A stretch of 23,813 nt of DNA from a virus, in the IMG/VR virus record IMGVR_UViG_3300019487_000095, positions 1 to 23,813 of that record; one strand, given 5' to 3'. Shown here piece after piece: positions 15,559-20,565 of this stretch (its first letter is position 1; each line of letters opens with the position of its first letter). Made by a program: the position numbers and the translations under genes. The notes beneath the pieces were generated by a model that was not told the DNA's origin, made no database searches, and saw only the letters and a program-made list of their open reading frames with translations.

Positions 15559-16089
15559 TTACGTCTCCCTGATCTCGATCATGTGCAAGTAGGCATCCGT
15601 CGCCTCGGTGTCCCCTGCGTCCCCCGAGTCGCGCATCACACGGAAGATAAAGTACTCGCCCGCCGCTAGGGAATCCATGTCGGCGCCGTCGGTGAACGTG
15701 ATCGGCACATAGTCCACATGCCCCTGCGTGGCGGGAACCGTCGTCGCCGCCGCCAGGTTGTAGGCGTAGGCGTGGTCGGTGGTATCGAGATCCTCGCCCT
15801 GGTCGTTCACGCGTCGGATCGCGGCCTGCCACACGACGTCGCCGTCGGTGCTCGAAGAGGACCAGTAGAACGTACACGTCAGCCCGCCACCCGCGTAGTT
15901 GCGCGGGAGCACGCAGTACCAGTCGCAGGTCTCGTCTGCACCCGCGCCGTCGAAGGCGAGCACAGGGATGACCTCGGCCGACGTCCCGTTGGCGCCCCCG
16001 ATCGTGTGGAACTGAGGGAAGTTCGCCGCCGTCGAGACGAGGCTCGCGGCGAAGGGATGCAGGATTAGGAGCGTGTTACCCGAAGCCAC
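15559..16089 (-). CDS. Conserved jelly-roll-like phage protein
   Basis: A 176-aa protein with FDGAGADETCDWYCVLPRNYAGGGLTCTFYW, DVVWQAAIRRV, MDSLAAGEYFIFRVMRDSGD and the ending HMIEIRET. The VLPRNYAGGGL...WQAA...AGEYF...IEIRET layout is widespread in phage fibre-region proteins and looks like a single jelly-roll. Function unknown; a head-fibre or appendage subunit is plausible. The start is GTG 16089, with AAGGAG about eight bases upstream, just after the stop of the 49-aa gene. Confidence 0.8.
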   Translation of the reverse strand: MASGNTLLILHPFAASLVSTAANFPQFHTIGGANGTSAEVIPVLAFDGAGADETCDWYCVLPRNYAGGGLTCTFYWSSSSTDGDVVWQAAIRRVNDQGEDLDTTDHAYAYNLAAATTVPATQGHVDYVPITFTDGADMDSLAAGEYFIFRVMRDSGDAGDTEATDAYLHMIEIRET

Positions 16090-16092
16090 CTC

Positions 16093-16242
16093 TCACCGCT
16101 CCTTGTCGTCTTCCACGGGACTCGGAGCGACCTTCTGGTCTAGCGGCTTCCGCGGCCCGAAGATCTCGTCCCAGCGATCACGGTCCTTCGTGGCGAGCGG
16201 CCCGAGCCACGGCTTGCCCTGCCCGTAGGTCACCGCGGTCAT
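16093..16242 (-). CDS. Short conserved-looking protein (49 aa)
   Basis: A 49-aa reading frame starting MTAVTYGQGKPWLGPLATKD, followed by RDRWDEIFGPRKPL and an acidic end. Its ATG at 16242 overlaps the preceding TGA in an ATGA junction, its stop lies 3 bases before the next gene, and without it the spacer would be an odd 149-bp gap in a tightly packed operon. I know no function. Position among appendage genes suggests a minor structural or chaperone-like role. Confidence 0.7.
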   Translation of the reverse strand: MTAVTYGQGKPWLGPLATKDRDRWDEIFGPRKPLDQKVAPSPVEDDKER

Positions 16243-16841
16243 CGGGTGACCTCTTCCCAGATAATCTCAGCGATCAGGCCGCTGGAGCCGGAGGCAGTCG
16301 ACGTCTGGATGCTGACAGCCGTTCCGGGGAGCAGGACCAGCTCGCCGGGGCGGAAGTACCGGCCGTAGATCGGGGTGTTCGGGACCGTGGTGATCGCGCC
16401 CGTGAGACCGACGCCAAGGAGCGGCCCGACCACCGGGGTGGCGGGAAGCGTCGCGGCCGTGTAGGCCCGCCCGCGTGCGGCGACCGAGATGCCGAGCCCG
16501 AGGGCACGGACGACCGCATCGGTGCCCGAGACGGCCGCTGCTACGACGTTCGTGCTGAGACCGAGGCCGACGATGGCCGCAGCGGCCCAAGCGACGAGCG
16601 TCGCGTAGCCTGCCCAGTGGATGACCAAGTTCACGTCACTGCCCGGCGGGTTTGCCAGCGCGAAGACCGTGGTGGCCGAGTAGCCTGCCTGCGTGGTGGC
16701 CCCAGCCTGCATGGAGACCCCGAAGAGCCGCCCGCCTACCGCGGCCTCGTATCCGCCGAGAGCAGGGGTGACGACGAGGTTGCCGTCTCGTGTGGCCGTG
16801 AGTCCCTTCTGAACACCTTGGTACAAACCCTCTGCGATCAT
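16239..16841 (-). CDS. Hypothetical appendage-region protein
   Basis: A 200-aa protein that I cannot assign. The middle (about residues 75-125: WAGYATLVAWAAAAIVGLGL, VVAAAVSGTDAVVRALGLGISVAA) is unusually rich in Ala/Val/Gly and could be strands or hydrophobic helices. The C-terminus, with NTPIYGRYFRPGELVLLPGTAVSI and GLIAEIIWEEV, has the look of jelly-roll phage surface proteins. The ATG at 16841 has GAGGAGC upstream. Its stop overlaps the start of the 49-aa gene. Confidence 0.75.
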   Translation of the reverse strand: MIAEGLYQGVQKGLTATRDGNLVVTPALGGYEAAVGGRLFGVSMQAGATTQAGYSATTVFALANPPGSDVNLVIHWAGYATLVAWAAAAIVGLGLSTNVVAAAVSGTDAVVRALGLGISVAARGRAYTAATLPATPVVGPLLGVGLTGAITTVPNTPIYGRYFRPGELVLLPGTAVSIQTSTASGSSGLIAEIIWEEVTR

Positions 16842-16851
16842 CCCTTGCTCC

Positions 16852-17091
16852 TCACCGAAGCCCGCTGACCAGCTCGATCAGCGTCCCGAGTTTTCGGTCG
16901 ATCGACTCCAGGAGCCGTCGGCCCTGGTCCTCTTGCGGCTCCATCGTAACACGGAGCGCCTCGTCCTGGGTCAGCTCCTCGGGCAGCCGAGAGGTCAGCA
17001 ACCCGAGGAGCCGAGCCTGGACCTGGAGAGCGCGTTGGATCTCTGCCAGGAGGGTGAGGTCCGGGAAGCGGACCTCCGGACGGTCGGCCAT
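16852..17091 (-). CDS. Small helical (coiled-coil-like) protein
   Basis: A 79-aa, almost entirely helical protein (LTLLAEIQRALQVQARLLGLL, EDQGRRLLESIDRKLGTLIELV) with heptad-like Leu/Ile spacing. It is possibly an oligomerising linker, chaperone or fibre-associated coiled coil. The ATG at 17091 follows the preceding stop by three bases and has only a weak AGTAGG ribosome site, so it is likely coupled. I recognise no family. Confidence 0.65.
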   Translation of the reverse strand: MADRPEVRFPDLTLLAEIQRALQVQARLLGLLTSRLPEELTQDEALRVTMEPQEDQGRRLLESIDRKLGTLIELVSGLR

Positions 17092-17094
17092 GGC

Positions 17095-17886
17095 CTACTG
17101 AGAGGTCCAGATGCCGCTGGTGATACCCACACCCAGCCAACGGGTGCCGTCGCTGACTAGAGTCAGGGAGTCGCCGATGGCGTTCGTGGCCGCCGTGTTC
17201 TTGAGCCCAGTATCACAAGAGGCGTCCGTCACGATGGCGGTGTCCGCGTCCGCACCCACGGCCGCGAAGGTCGTGATGACACAGGTACCCGAAGCAGCCA
17301 TGTTGATGAGGATCTCTCCGTCCGCGTGACCCGCAATGAACTTGATTTGGCACCCAGGCACGTCAGCAACCGCCGGTAGCGTGAAGGTCTGGGCTGCCGA
17401 AGTGGCGTTGTCGATGATAGTCCGACCACAGTGAGCGTTCGTCAGCGTCAGATTGCCCGAGGTGTGAACCAGAGCGAGGGGGCGGAACCCGGTCCAGCTT
17501 CCAAGCGAGGCATGAGCATCCGCGTTGGCATCACCGATGCTCGTGTTTCCTGTGGTCCCGAAGGTACCCGTGACGGTCGCGTTACCGACCTGGGCCAGGA
17601 CGCCGGTCACGGTGAGCGTTCCGCCTGCCGGGGTGACGCCGTTCACGGCCGCCGTGGCCGACCAGGCCGGAGCGGTGCCGGTACCGGCGCTGATGAGGAC
17701 CCGGCCCGCGGCGACGGCCGGGACCGAGAGCAGCTCGGTCTTGCCACCCGAGACGGACAGGGCGAGCAGGTCCCCCGTGGCCTGGTCCGGATGGTAGGGG
17801 ACCGGTAGGGTCCAGGTTGCGATGGCAGGGGCGGCCAGGACGGCCAGCAGACCCAGGGTTGCGACGATCTTCGTCCAGAGCTTCAT
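17095..17886 (-). CDS. Signal-peptide-bearing fibre-like protein, first gene of leftward operon
   Basis: A 263-aa protein with a classical Sec signal peptide: positive N-terminus (MKLWTK), hydrophobic core (IVATLGLLAVLAAP) and an AIA cleavage site near residue 23. The mature part is Thr/Ala/Gly-rich and beta-type. It has a fibre-like section (LLSVPAVAAGRVLISAGTGTAPAW, GVTPAGGTLTVTGV) and a C-terminal section (CGRTIIDNATSAAQTFTLPA, CQIKFIAGHADGEILINMA, DSLTLVSDGTRWLGVGI) of a kind common in phage tail fibre heads. A signal peptide is odd for a virion subunit. The ATG at 17886 has a strong GGAGG at 7 bases. It is the first leftward gene after the divergent control region. Confidence 0.82.
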   Translation of the reverse strand: MKLWTKIVATLGLLAVLAAPAIATWTLPVPYHPDQATGDLLALSVSGGKTELLSVPAVAAGRVLISAGTGTAPAWSATAAVNGVTPAGGTLTVTGVLAQVGNATVTGTFGTTGNTSIGDANADAHASLGSWTGFRPLALVHTSGNLTLTNAHCGRTIIDNATSAAQTFTLPAVADVPGCQIKFIAGHADGEILINMAASGTCVITTFAAVGADADTAIVTDASCDTGLKNTAATNAIGDSLTLVSDGTRWLGVGITSGIWTSQ

Positions 17887-17935
17887 CTGTGTTCCTCCGT
17901 TGGTTGTGGGTGGGGCCGAGGCCCCGGTTCACCCC

Positions 17936-17949
17936 ATTAGACACCTCAG
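17936..17949 (-). repeat. Left copy of 14-bp outward-facing repeat CTGAGGTGTCTAAT
   Basis: On the minus strand this reads CTGAGGTGTCTAAT toward the leftward operon. It is a perfect inverted match to the copy at 18073-18086. Confidence 0.9.
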
Positions 17950-17953
17950 ACCT

Positions 17954-17968
17954 GTGCCAAATTGGCAC
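17954..17968. repeat. Palindrome GTGCCAAATTGGCAC
   Basis: Perfect dyad with 7-bp arms (GTGCCAA/TTGGCAC) around a single central base. It is followed within a few bases by an imperfect TTGGGCCAA dyad. The size is typical of a repressor operator. It lies immediately upstream of the leftward copy of the 14-bp repeat, as expected for control of that promoter. Confidence 0.7.
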
Positions 17969-17988
17969 GCTTGGGCCAATGGAGAAGT

Positions 17989-18045
17989 ATACCTATAACG
18001 TATGACCGTCATACGTATACCCATACCTATACCACTATACCTATA
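17989..18045. repeat. Three ATACCTATA iterons plus GTATAC dyads
   Basis: ATACCTATA occurs at 17989-17997, 18023-18031 and 18037-18045, all in the same orientation. The hexamer palindrome GTATAC occurs at 17987-17992, 18015-18020 and 18048-18053. The short repeats have the look of protein-binding iterons in an A/T-rich, easily melted stretch. Confidence 0.7.
17998..18016. repeat. 19-bp perfect palindrome ACGTATGACCGTCATACGT
   Basis: Two 9-bp arms (ACGTATGAC/GTCATACGT) around one central C. It lies roughly midway between the two outward-facing 14-bp repeats, where a dimeric regulator could control both directions. Confidence 0.8.
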
Positions 18046-18054
18046 CTGTATACA

Positions 18055-18070
18055 GGGGAATTTTCTCCCC
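18055..18070 (+). other. Small hairpin GGGGA-loop-TCCCC
   Basis: GGGGA (18055-18059) and TCCCC (18066-18070) can pair across a 6-nt loop just before the right copy of the 14-bp repeat. The stem is short. It may be part of the promoter architecture rather than an RNA element. Confidence 0.35.
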
Positions 18071-18072
18071 GC

Positions 18073-18086
18073 CTGAGGTGTCTAAT
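18073..18086 (+). repeat. Right copy of 14-bp outward-facing repeat CTGAGGTGTCTAAT
   Basis: Identical to the minus-strand copy at 17936-17949. The inner nonamer AGGTGTCTA occurs once more at 19536-19544, also in non-coding DNA. Confidence 0.9.
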
Positions 18087-18150
18087 AGTCTGAAGGCGCC
18101 TAGGGAGCAGCCAGCCCGCTCCTACACCCGTCACGCTGGAGGCTTGTCCA

Positions 18151-18366
18151 ATGGACGCTGGATCGATGATCGATCGCTGCTTCCGTCATCAGAACTCCAA
18201 GCTGTACGGTCGAGTCCCTGTCCCTCCCGACTACCCGAAAGAGAGCCTCCTCGGGGCAGCCGAGACCTGTAGAGCCACCGCCGCGCCCGGGACGCCTGAC
18301 TTCATCCCGCCTGACCCTACCTACCTCGTCTGCGTCACGGCAGTCCCGACCGCGGAGGATCGGTGA
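18151..18366 (+). CDS. Hypothetical small rightward protein (71 aa)
   Basis: A 71-aa ORF beginning MDAGSMIDRCFRHQNSKLYG, with a Pro-rich second half. I recognise no family. Support comes from a GGAGG eight bases before ATG 18151, from its position 64 bp after the rightward 14-bp repeat, and from its stop, which overlaps the GTG start of the next ORF (GTGA). It has three cysteines but no evident motif. It could still be spurious. Confidence 0.45.
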   Translation: MDAGSMIDRCFRHQNSKLYGRVPVPPDYPKESLLGAAETCRATAAPGTPDFIPPDPTYLVCVTAVPTAEDR

Positions 18367-18530
18367 GTCGGTCGGGCGGGCTCGGGTGGGTCGTCCCCTC
18401 ACTGCTTCTCGTCCTCAGTGCCGCACTCTCTGCACCTACGCCTACGGCAGAGGTGCTACGCGAGCGCCTCCCTGTCTACGGGTACGTCACGGGCGAGTAC
18501 CTGGCTGGTTTCATCTACTCCTGGGAGTAA
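18363..18530 (+). CDS. Hypothetical small secreted or membrane protein (55 aa)
   Basis: A 55-aa ORF from GTG 18363 with GGAGG four to five bases upstream, overlapping the preceding stop. Residues 6-24 (GLGWVVPSLLLVLSAALSA) form a signal-peptide-like or membrane segment, followed by a short mature part (EVLRERLPVYGYVTGEYLA). There is no lipobox, so it is not an obvious Rz1-type spanin. It converges with and overlaps the leftward 63-aa ORF by 75 bases; both need not be real. Confidence 0.42.
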   Translation: MSRSGGLGWVVPSLLLVLSAALSAPTPTAEVLRERLPVYGYVTGEYLAGFIYSWE

Positions 18531-18647
18531 CCACGCACAGCGCACGGTCGGGACCGGCCACGGCCCAAGCTCGCACGATGATCCATCTGGTAGCTCGATA
18601 GGGAAGAGGCTCAGGAGCAGCGCCACCACGTAAGCCCGCGTATTCAT
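18456..18647 (-). CDS. Hypothetical small leftward protein with hydrophobic N-terminus (63 aa)
   Basis: A 63-aa ORF starting MNTRAYVVALLLSLFPIEL, a signal-peptide-like N-terminus followed by a Pro-rich, then acidic segment. It has a textbook ribosome site (CGGAGG, 7 bases before ATG 18647). It runs in the same direction as the HTH and small-terminase-like genes just upstream. No family is recognised. A secreted, lysis-related or exclusion role would be speculation. Confidence 0.5.
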   Translation of the reverse strand: MNTRAYVVALLLSLFPIELPDGSSCELGPWPVPTVRCAWLLPGVDETSQVLARDVPVDREALA

Positions 18648-18822
18648 TAGGGTCCTCCGTAACGAGATGTCAGTGGCTAGGTGAGTGGGTTCGGACCTAC
18701 GTTCTGCTGGCCCGATTTTTGCAGCCCCCCGCCCTCCCCCCGCCCTCACCGCCCAGCCTGACCCCCAACACGCCAGCGCTGAGGCTGCCGCGCCCCACCA
18801 TGCCCCACCGTGGCGCACGATG
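18648..18822. other. Non-coding stretch with G-rich tract
   Basis: No convincing gene is visible. The minus strand at 18766-18725 contains the G-runs 5, 3, 3, 6, 3 and 6 in order, separated by 1-7 bases. This is a strong G-quadruplex-type sequence just downstream of the small-terminase-like gene; two further GGGG runs occur at 18806-18793. The frame on the minus strand stays open through it but encodes only Gly/Arg/Ala-rich sequence, typical of a shadow. Confidence 0.6.
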
Positions 18823-19347
18823 CTACCCCCCGCCCTCCCGTCGACGCATCCAGTCCGGCAGCACTAGCTTGACGACGGTCGGCCCCGTCGGCGCAGCACG
18901 CCTGCTATCCTCCCTCGGTAGTGCAGCCAGCAACGCCTTGCACGCGCTCACTGCCACGTCCGGGTCCGGGTCCGCTACCAGGCGCTGTAGGCGATCCAGC
19001 GCAGCACGAATAACGTCAATGTTTAGGCCTGCTTCCGCGAGCATGCGATCGCGTGCGGAGGCCACGGAATTCGCTACCTGACGCTCCTCGCTGTCCCGTG
19101 CAACCGGACCCAACGCAGCACGTTGTGCTGCCCTCGCTGCCCTCGCTGCCCTTGTTCTCTCTACTACGCTCCGAGGTTCTGCCACGCCAGGGCGCGGGAT
19201 CGTGGCGAGCGCATGCCCCGGATGCGCGTCACTTCGCTCTGGGTCAGGAAACGTAGGCGACGCTTCCGGCGCCCGATCAGTAGCAGGCGACTCGGGAACT
19301 GGTACCGAATCAGGAATCGCTTCAGGGCGTCCGGTGTCATCCGGCAT
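18823..19347 (-). CDS. Possible terminase small subunit
   Basis: The C-terminal half (SARDRMLAEAGLNIDVIRAALDR, VADPDPDVAVSACKALLAAL, PTVVKLVLPDWMRRR) is clearly protein-like. It has the helical 'D-P-D-V-x-x-x-A-x-K-A-L-L' arrangement seen in some phage small terminases, which bind pac/cos DNA for the large subunit. The start is uncertain. ATG 19347 has GGAGG ten bases upstream and gives 174 aa, but its first 61 codons overlap the HTH gene in another frame and are Pro/Glu/Asp-rich. GTG 19185 would give 120 aa with only a 22-base overlap but no ribosome site. No other small-terminase candidate is visible beside the large subunit. Function is tentative. Confidence 0.6.
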   Translation of the reverse strand: MPDDTGRPEAIPDSVPVPESPATDRAPEASPTFPDPERSDAHPGHALATIPRPGVAEPRSVVERTRAARAARAAQRAALGPVARDSEERQVANSVASARDRMLAEAGLNIDVIRAALDRLQRLVADPDPDVAVSACKALLAALPREDSRRAAPTGPTVVKLVLPDWMRRREGGG

Positions 19348-19499
19348 AGGTCTGCAGCCTCCGCGAGAGTGTAGATCGGCTCCAGGCGTGCTGGCAGCGG
19401 CGCGTGCTGGCACGGGCAGACGGTGCTCGCGTCCGAGCCGCTCGCGGCAGCCAGCGCACCGGGCGCGTTCGGTTCGGTGCTCGAATCCAGTGCATTCAT
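19164..19499 (-). CDS. MerR/excisionase-type helix-turn-helix protein
   Basis: A 111-aa protein. Residues 43-66 (YTLAEAADLCRMTPDALKRFLIRY) form a winged-HTH start of the MerR/excisionase kind, followed by a basic wing (IGRRKRRLRFLTQSEVTRIRGM) that resembles a domain reading 'structure-sequence then ...RF...E...'. The first 40 residues are low-complexity and probably disordered, so the true start may be later than ATG 19499, which has no clear ribosome site. It may be a transcriptional regulator or a DNA-binding packaging partner. It lies next to a cluster of ATGGCA/TGCCAT sites and an AGGTGTCTA site, which are candidate targets. Confidence 0.75.
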   Translation of the reverse strand: MNALDSSTEPNAPGALAAASGSDASTVCPCQHAPLPARLEPIYTLAEAADLCRMTPDALKRFLIRYQFPSRLLLIGRRKRRLRFLTQSEVTRIRGMRSPRSRALAWQNLGA

Positions 19500-19820
19500 G
19501 GCACTGAGCGTACCAGACGCACATGGCAGGGCGCAAGGTGTCTACCAGGTAGCACGCGAAAATGGCAGAATGTGTCAGCCCGTTTCACACCCCTGTCAGG
19601 TATCTTGCCATATCTCAATGATCGTGCCATAAGGCGAATGCAACGTTGGCGGGCAGATAGCACCCTGGCATCCAGAATGCACTATCCTGGGCGCAGCAAG
19701 GCACCGGGAATCGCGCAGCGGTGACTGAAAGTTCGATGGCAAGCGCGAACGGGGAAGCGAACCACGGCGAACGCATGGCCAGATCGTAGCAGTCCCCGGC
19801 GGAAGCGAAGCGAGGGAATC
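19500..19820. promoter_or_regulatory. Non-coding region with ATGGCA repeats and candidate rightward promoter
   Basis: No supported gene. ATGGCA or its complement TGCCAT occurs at 19523, 19562, 19606, 19625 and 19736. TTGCCA (19605-19610), a 17-bp spacer and CATAAG (19628-19633) make a plausible sigma-70-like promoter for the rightward genes, and the two central TGCCAT sites overlap it. The nonamer AGGTGTCTA, shared with the divergent region, lies at 19536-19544. Confidence 0.4.
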
Positions 19821-19865
19821 GGCGCGGTGTTGCCGCGCCCTTGACGATGGCCCGGAGCAAGGGCC
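19821..19865 (+). promoter_or_regulatory. Two-hairpin leader, copy 1 (divergent)
   Basis: Hairpin 1 is GGCGCGG/CCGCGCC (19821-19839, 5-nt loop). After a 9-nt spacer comes hairpin 2, GGCCC/GGGCC (19849-19865) with loop GGAGCAA. A GGAGGG ribosome site and ATG 19889 follow. The layout matches the leaders at 20327, 21621 and 22379, but the second stem is shorter and differs in sequence, so this copy is the weakest member. Confidence 0.5.
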
Positions 19866-19888
19866 GAAATTCCCGTGGAGGGACAGAA

Positions 19889-20011
19889 ATGGAAAGCGTA
19901 GTCTTCGAAGTGAGCGGGCTGGTCTTGAGCATCAAGTTGATGATCGGATTCGTCGTCGCCGTGGCTGTCGCCGTACCGGCGCTGTTGGCGCTGACAGGGG
20001 GCTCGCGATGA
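19889..20011 (+). CDS. Small single-span membrane protein (40 aa)
   Basis: A 40-aa ORF starting MESVVFEVSGLVLSIKLM, with one hydrophobic helix (about residues 17-36, LMIGFVVAVAVAVPALLALT). GGAGG lies 7 bases before ATG 19889, and its stop overlaps the next ATG (ATGA). It is the first ORF after a two-hairpin leader. Function unknown; it is probably an inner-membrane peptide. Confidence 0.65.
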   Translation: MESVVFEVSGLVLSIKLMIGFVVAVAVAVPALLALTGGSR

Positions 20012-20307
20012 GCCCCCGTAGCACCGACCGCGCCGTCCGCCGGTTCAACTATTCCCTACAGGTTTGGACCATCAACGGCATCATCCAGCGCTGTGGTCAT
20101 CCGGACCGCATGCGCACCGTGAGCCGGTCATGCTGCAACGCCTACGAGCTCGCCGGGCGCCACCTCAGCCGGATCGAGATCCCCAGCGACCCGTGCGCGG
20201 ACGGTTGCCGTTCCGGCTGCGAACACGACCTTACGCCAGAGGCACGGCGTGACGCTGCAGAAGCGCGGATCGATGCAGAGGCGAGGAAACTGTTGGGTTT
20301 AGAGTAG
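20008..20307 (+). CDS. Cys/His-rich small protein, unidentified
   Basis: A 99-aa protein. Cysteines and histidines are clustered: C29, H31, C42, C43, then C63-x3-C67-x3-C71-x-H73. This suggests a small metal-binding domain, although it matches no zinc-finger spacing I know. The C-terminus (TPEARRDAAEARIDAEARKLL) is a charged helix. ATG 20008 is coupled to the 40-aa membrane peptide. Function unknown; a DNA- or RNA-binding early phage protein would be a guess. Confidence 0.65.
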   Translation: MSPRSTDRAVRRFNYSLQVWTINGIIQRCGHPDRMRTVSRSCCNAYELAGRHLSRIEIPSDPCADGCRSGCEHDLTPEARRDAAEARIDAEARKLLGLE

Positions 20308-20326
20308 GGTTGAACTAGACGATGGG

Positions 20327-20377
20327 CGAAGCCCCTCGGGGCTTCGTTAAGTCACAGGCCCGGTCCAAAGTCCGGGC
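20327..20377 (+). promoter_or_regulatory. Two-hairpin leader, copy 2
   Basis: Hairpin 1 is CGAAGCCCC/GGGGCTTCG (20327-20346; the written gap is 2 nt, so the innermost pair probably opens). An 11-nt spacer beginning TTAA follows. Hairpin 2 is GCCCGG/CCGGGC (20358-20377) around the 8-nt loop TCCAAAGT. Then come a purine-rich ribosome site (GGGGAGGAGGTG) and ATG 20399. No U-tract follows hairpin 1, so simple intrinsic termination is unlikely. Confidence 0.7.
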
Positions 20378-20398
20378 GAGGGGAGGAGGTGAGTCTTG

Positions 20399-20545
20399 AT
20401 GATGTTCCTGCGAGGCTGGCGGACACGGTTTGACCGGGAGGCCGCGGCAAGGCGGGATAGGATCCGGGAGCGTATCACTCGGATCGAAGTCGAGCGCGAG
20501 GTTGACGAACTGCTCTCCACGATGCTTCGACAGTCAAACACCTAA
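20399..20545 (+). CDS. Small basic helical protein (48 aa)
   Basis: A 48-aa ORF starting MMFLRGWRTRFDREAAARRD, almost wholly helical, very rich in Arg and Glu, ending in LLSTMLRQSNT. AGGAGGT lies 8 bases before ATG 20399. It is the first ORF after its leader and precedes the DUF932 gene by 20 bases. It may bind nucleic acid or act as a leader peptide. No family is recognised. Confidence 0.6.
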   Translation: MMFLRGWRTRFDREAAARRDRIRERITRIEVEREVDELLSTMLRQSNT

Positions 20546-20565
20546 CCCCAGGAAGGCAACGCACC

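Larger units (their letters stand above)
17936..18086. promoter_or_regulatory. Divergent control region with palindrome array
   Basis: The gap 17887-18150 separates the leftward operon from rightward ORFs. Two identical copies of CTGAGGTGTCTAAT face outward, ending 49 bp before the left gene and 64 bp before the right ORF; TCTAAT could be a -10-like element. Between them lie about 120 bp much richer in A/T than the surrounding phage DNA and packed with dyads. I infer a divergent promoter/operator block; a replication origin or recombination site is an alternative. No clear -35 hexamer is visible at standard spacing. Confidence 0.55.

Noticed and set aside
17987-18053. Possible mini CRISPR-like array (ATACCTATA repeats)
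   Set aside because: Units are 9 bp with 5- and 25-bp gaps and internal palindromes, which is operator or iteron style rather than CRISPR.
18823-19536. Full 237-codon version of the small-terminase-like frame
   Set aside because: The first 63 codons lie over the HTH gene's disordered N-terminus and upstream DNA and are Arg/Cys-rich; no ribosome site near 19536.
19721-19789. 22-codon plus-strand ORF from GTG 19721
   Set aside because: Very short, no ribosome site, no coupling to a neighbour.
19615-19935. Minus-strand open frame of 106 codons
   Set aside because: It crosses a leader, a ribosome site and the 40-aa gene, with no ribosome site of its own and no protein-like pattern.
20327-20346. 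Classical rho-independent terminator
   Set aside because: The stem is strong but the following bases are TTAAGTC, not a U-run. The same holds for the other first hairpins, so they are reported as leader elements.
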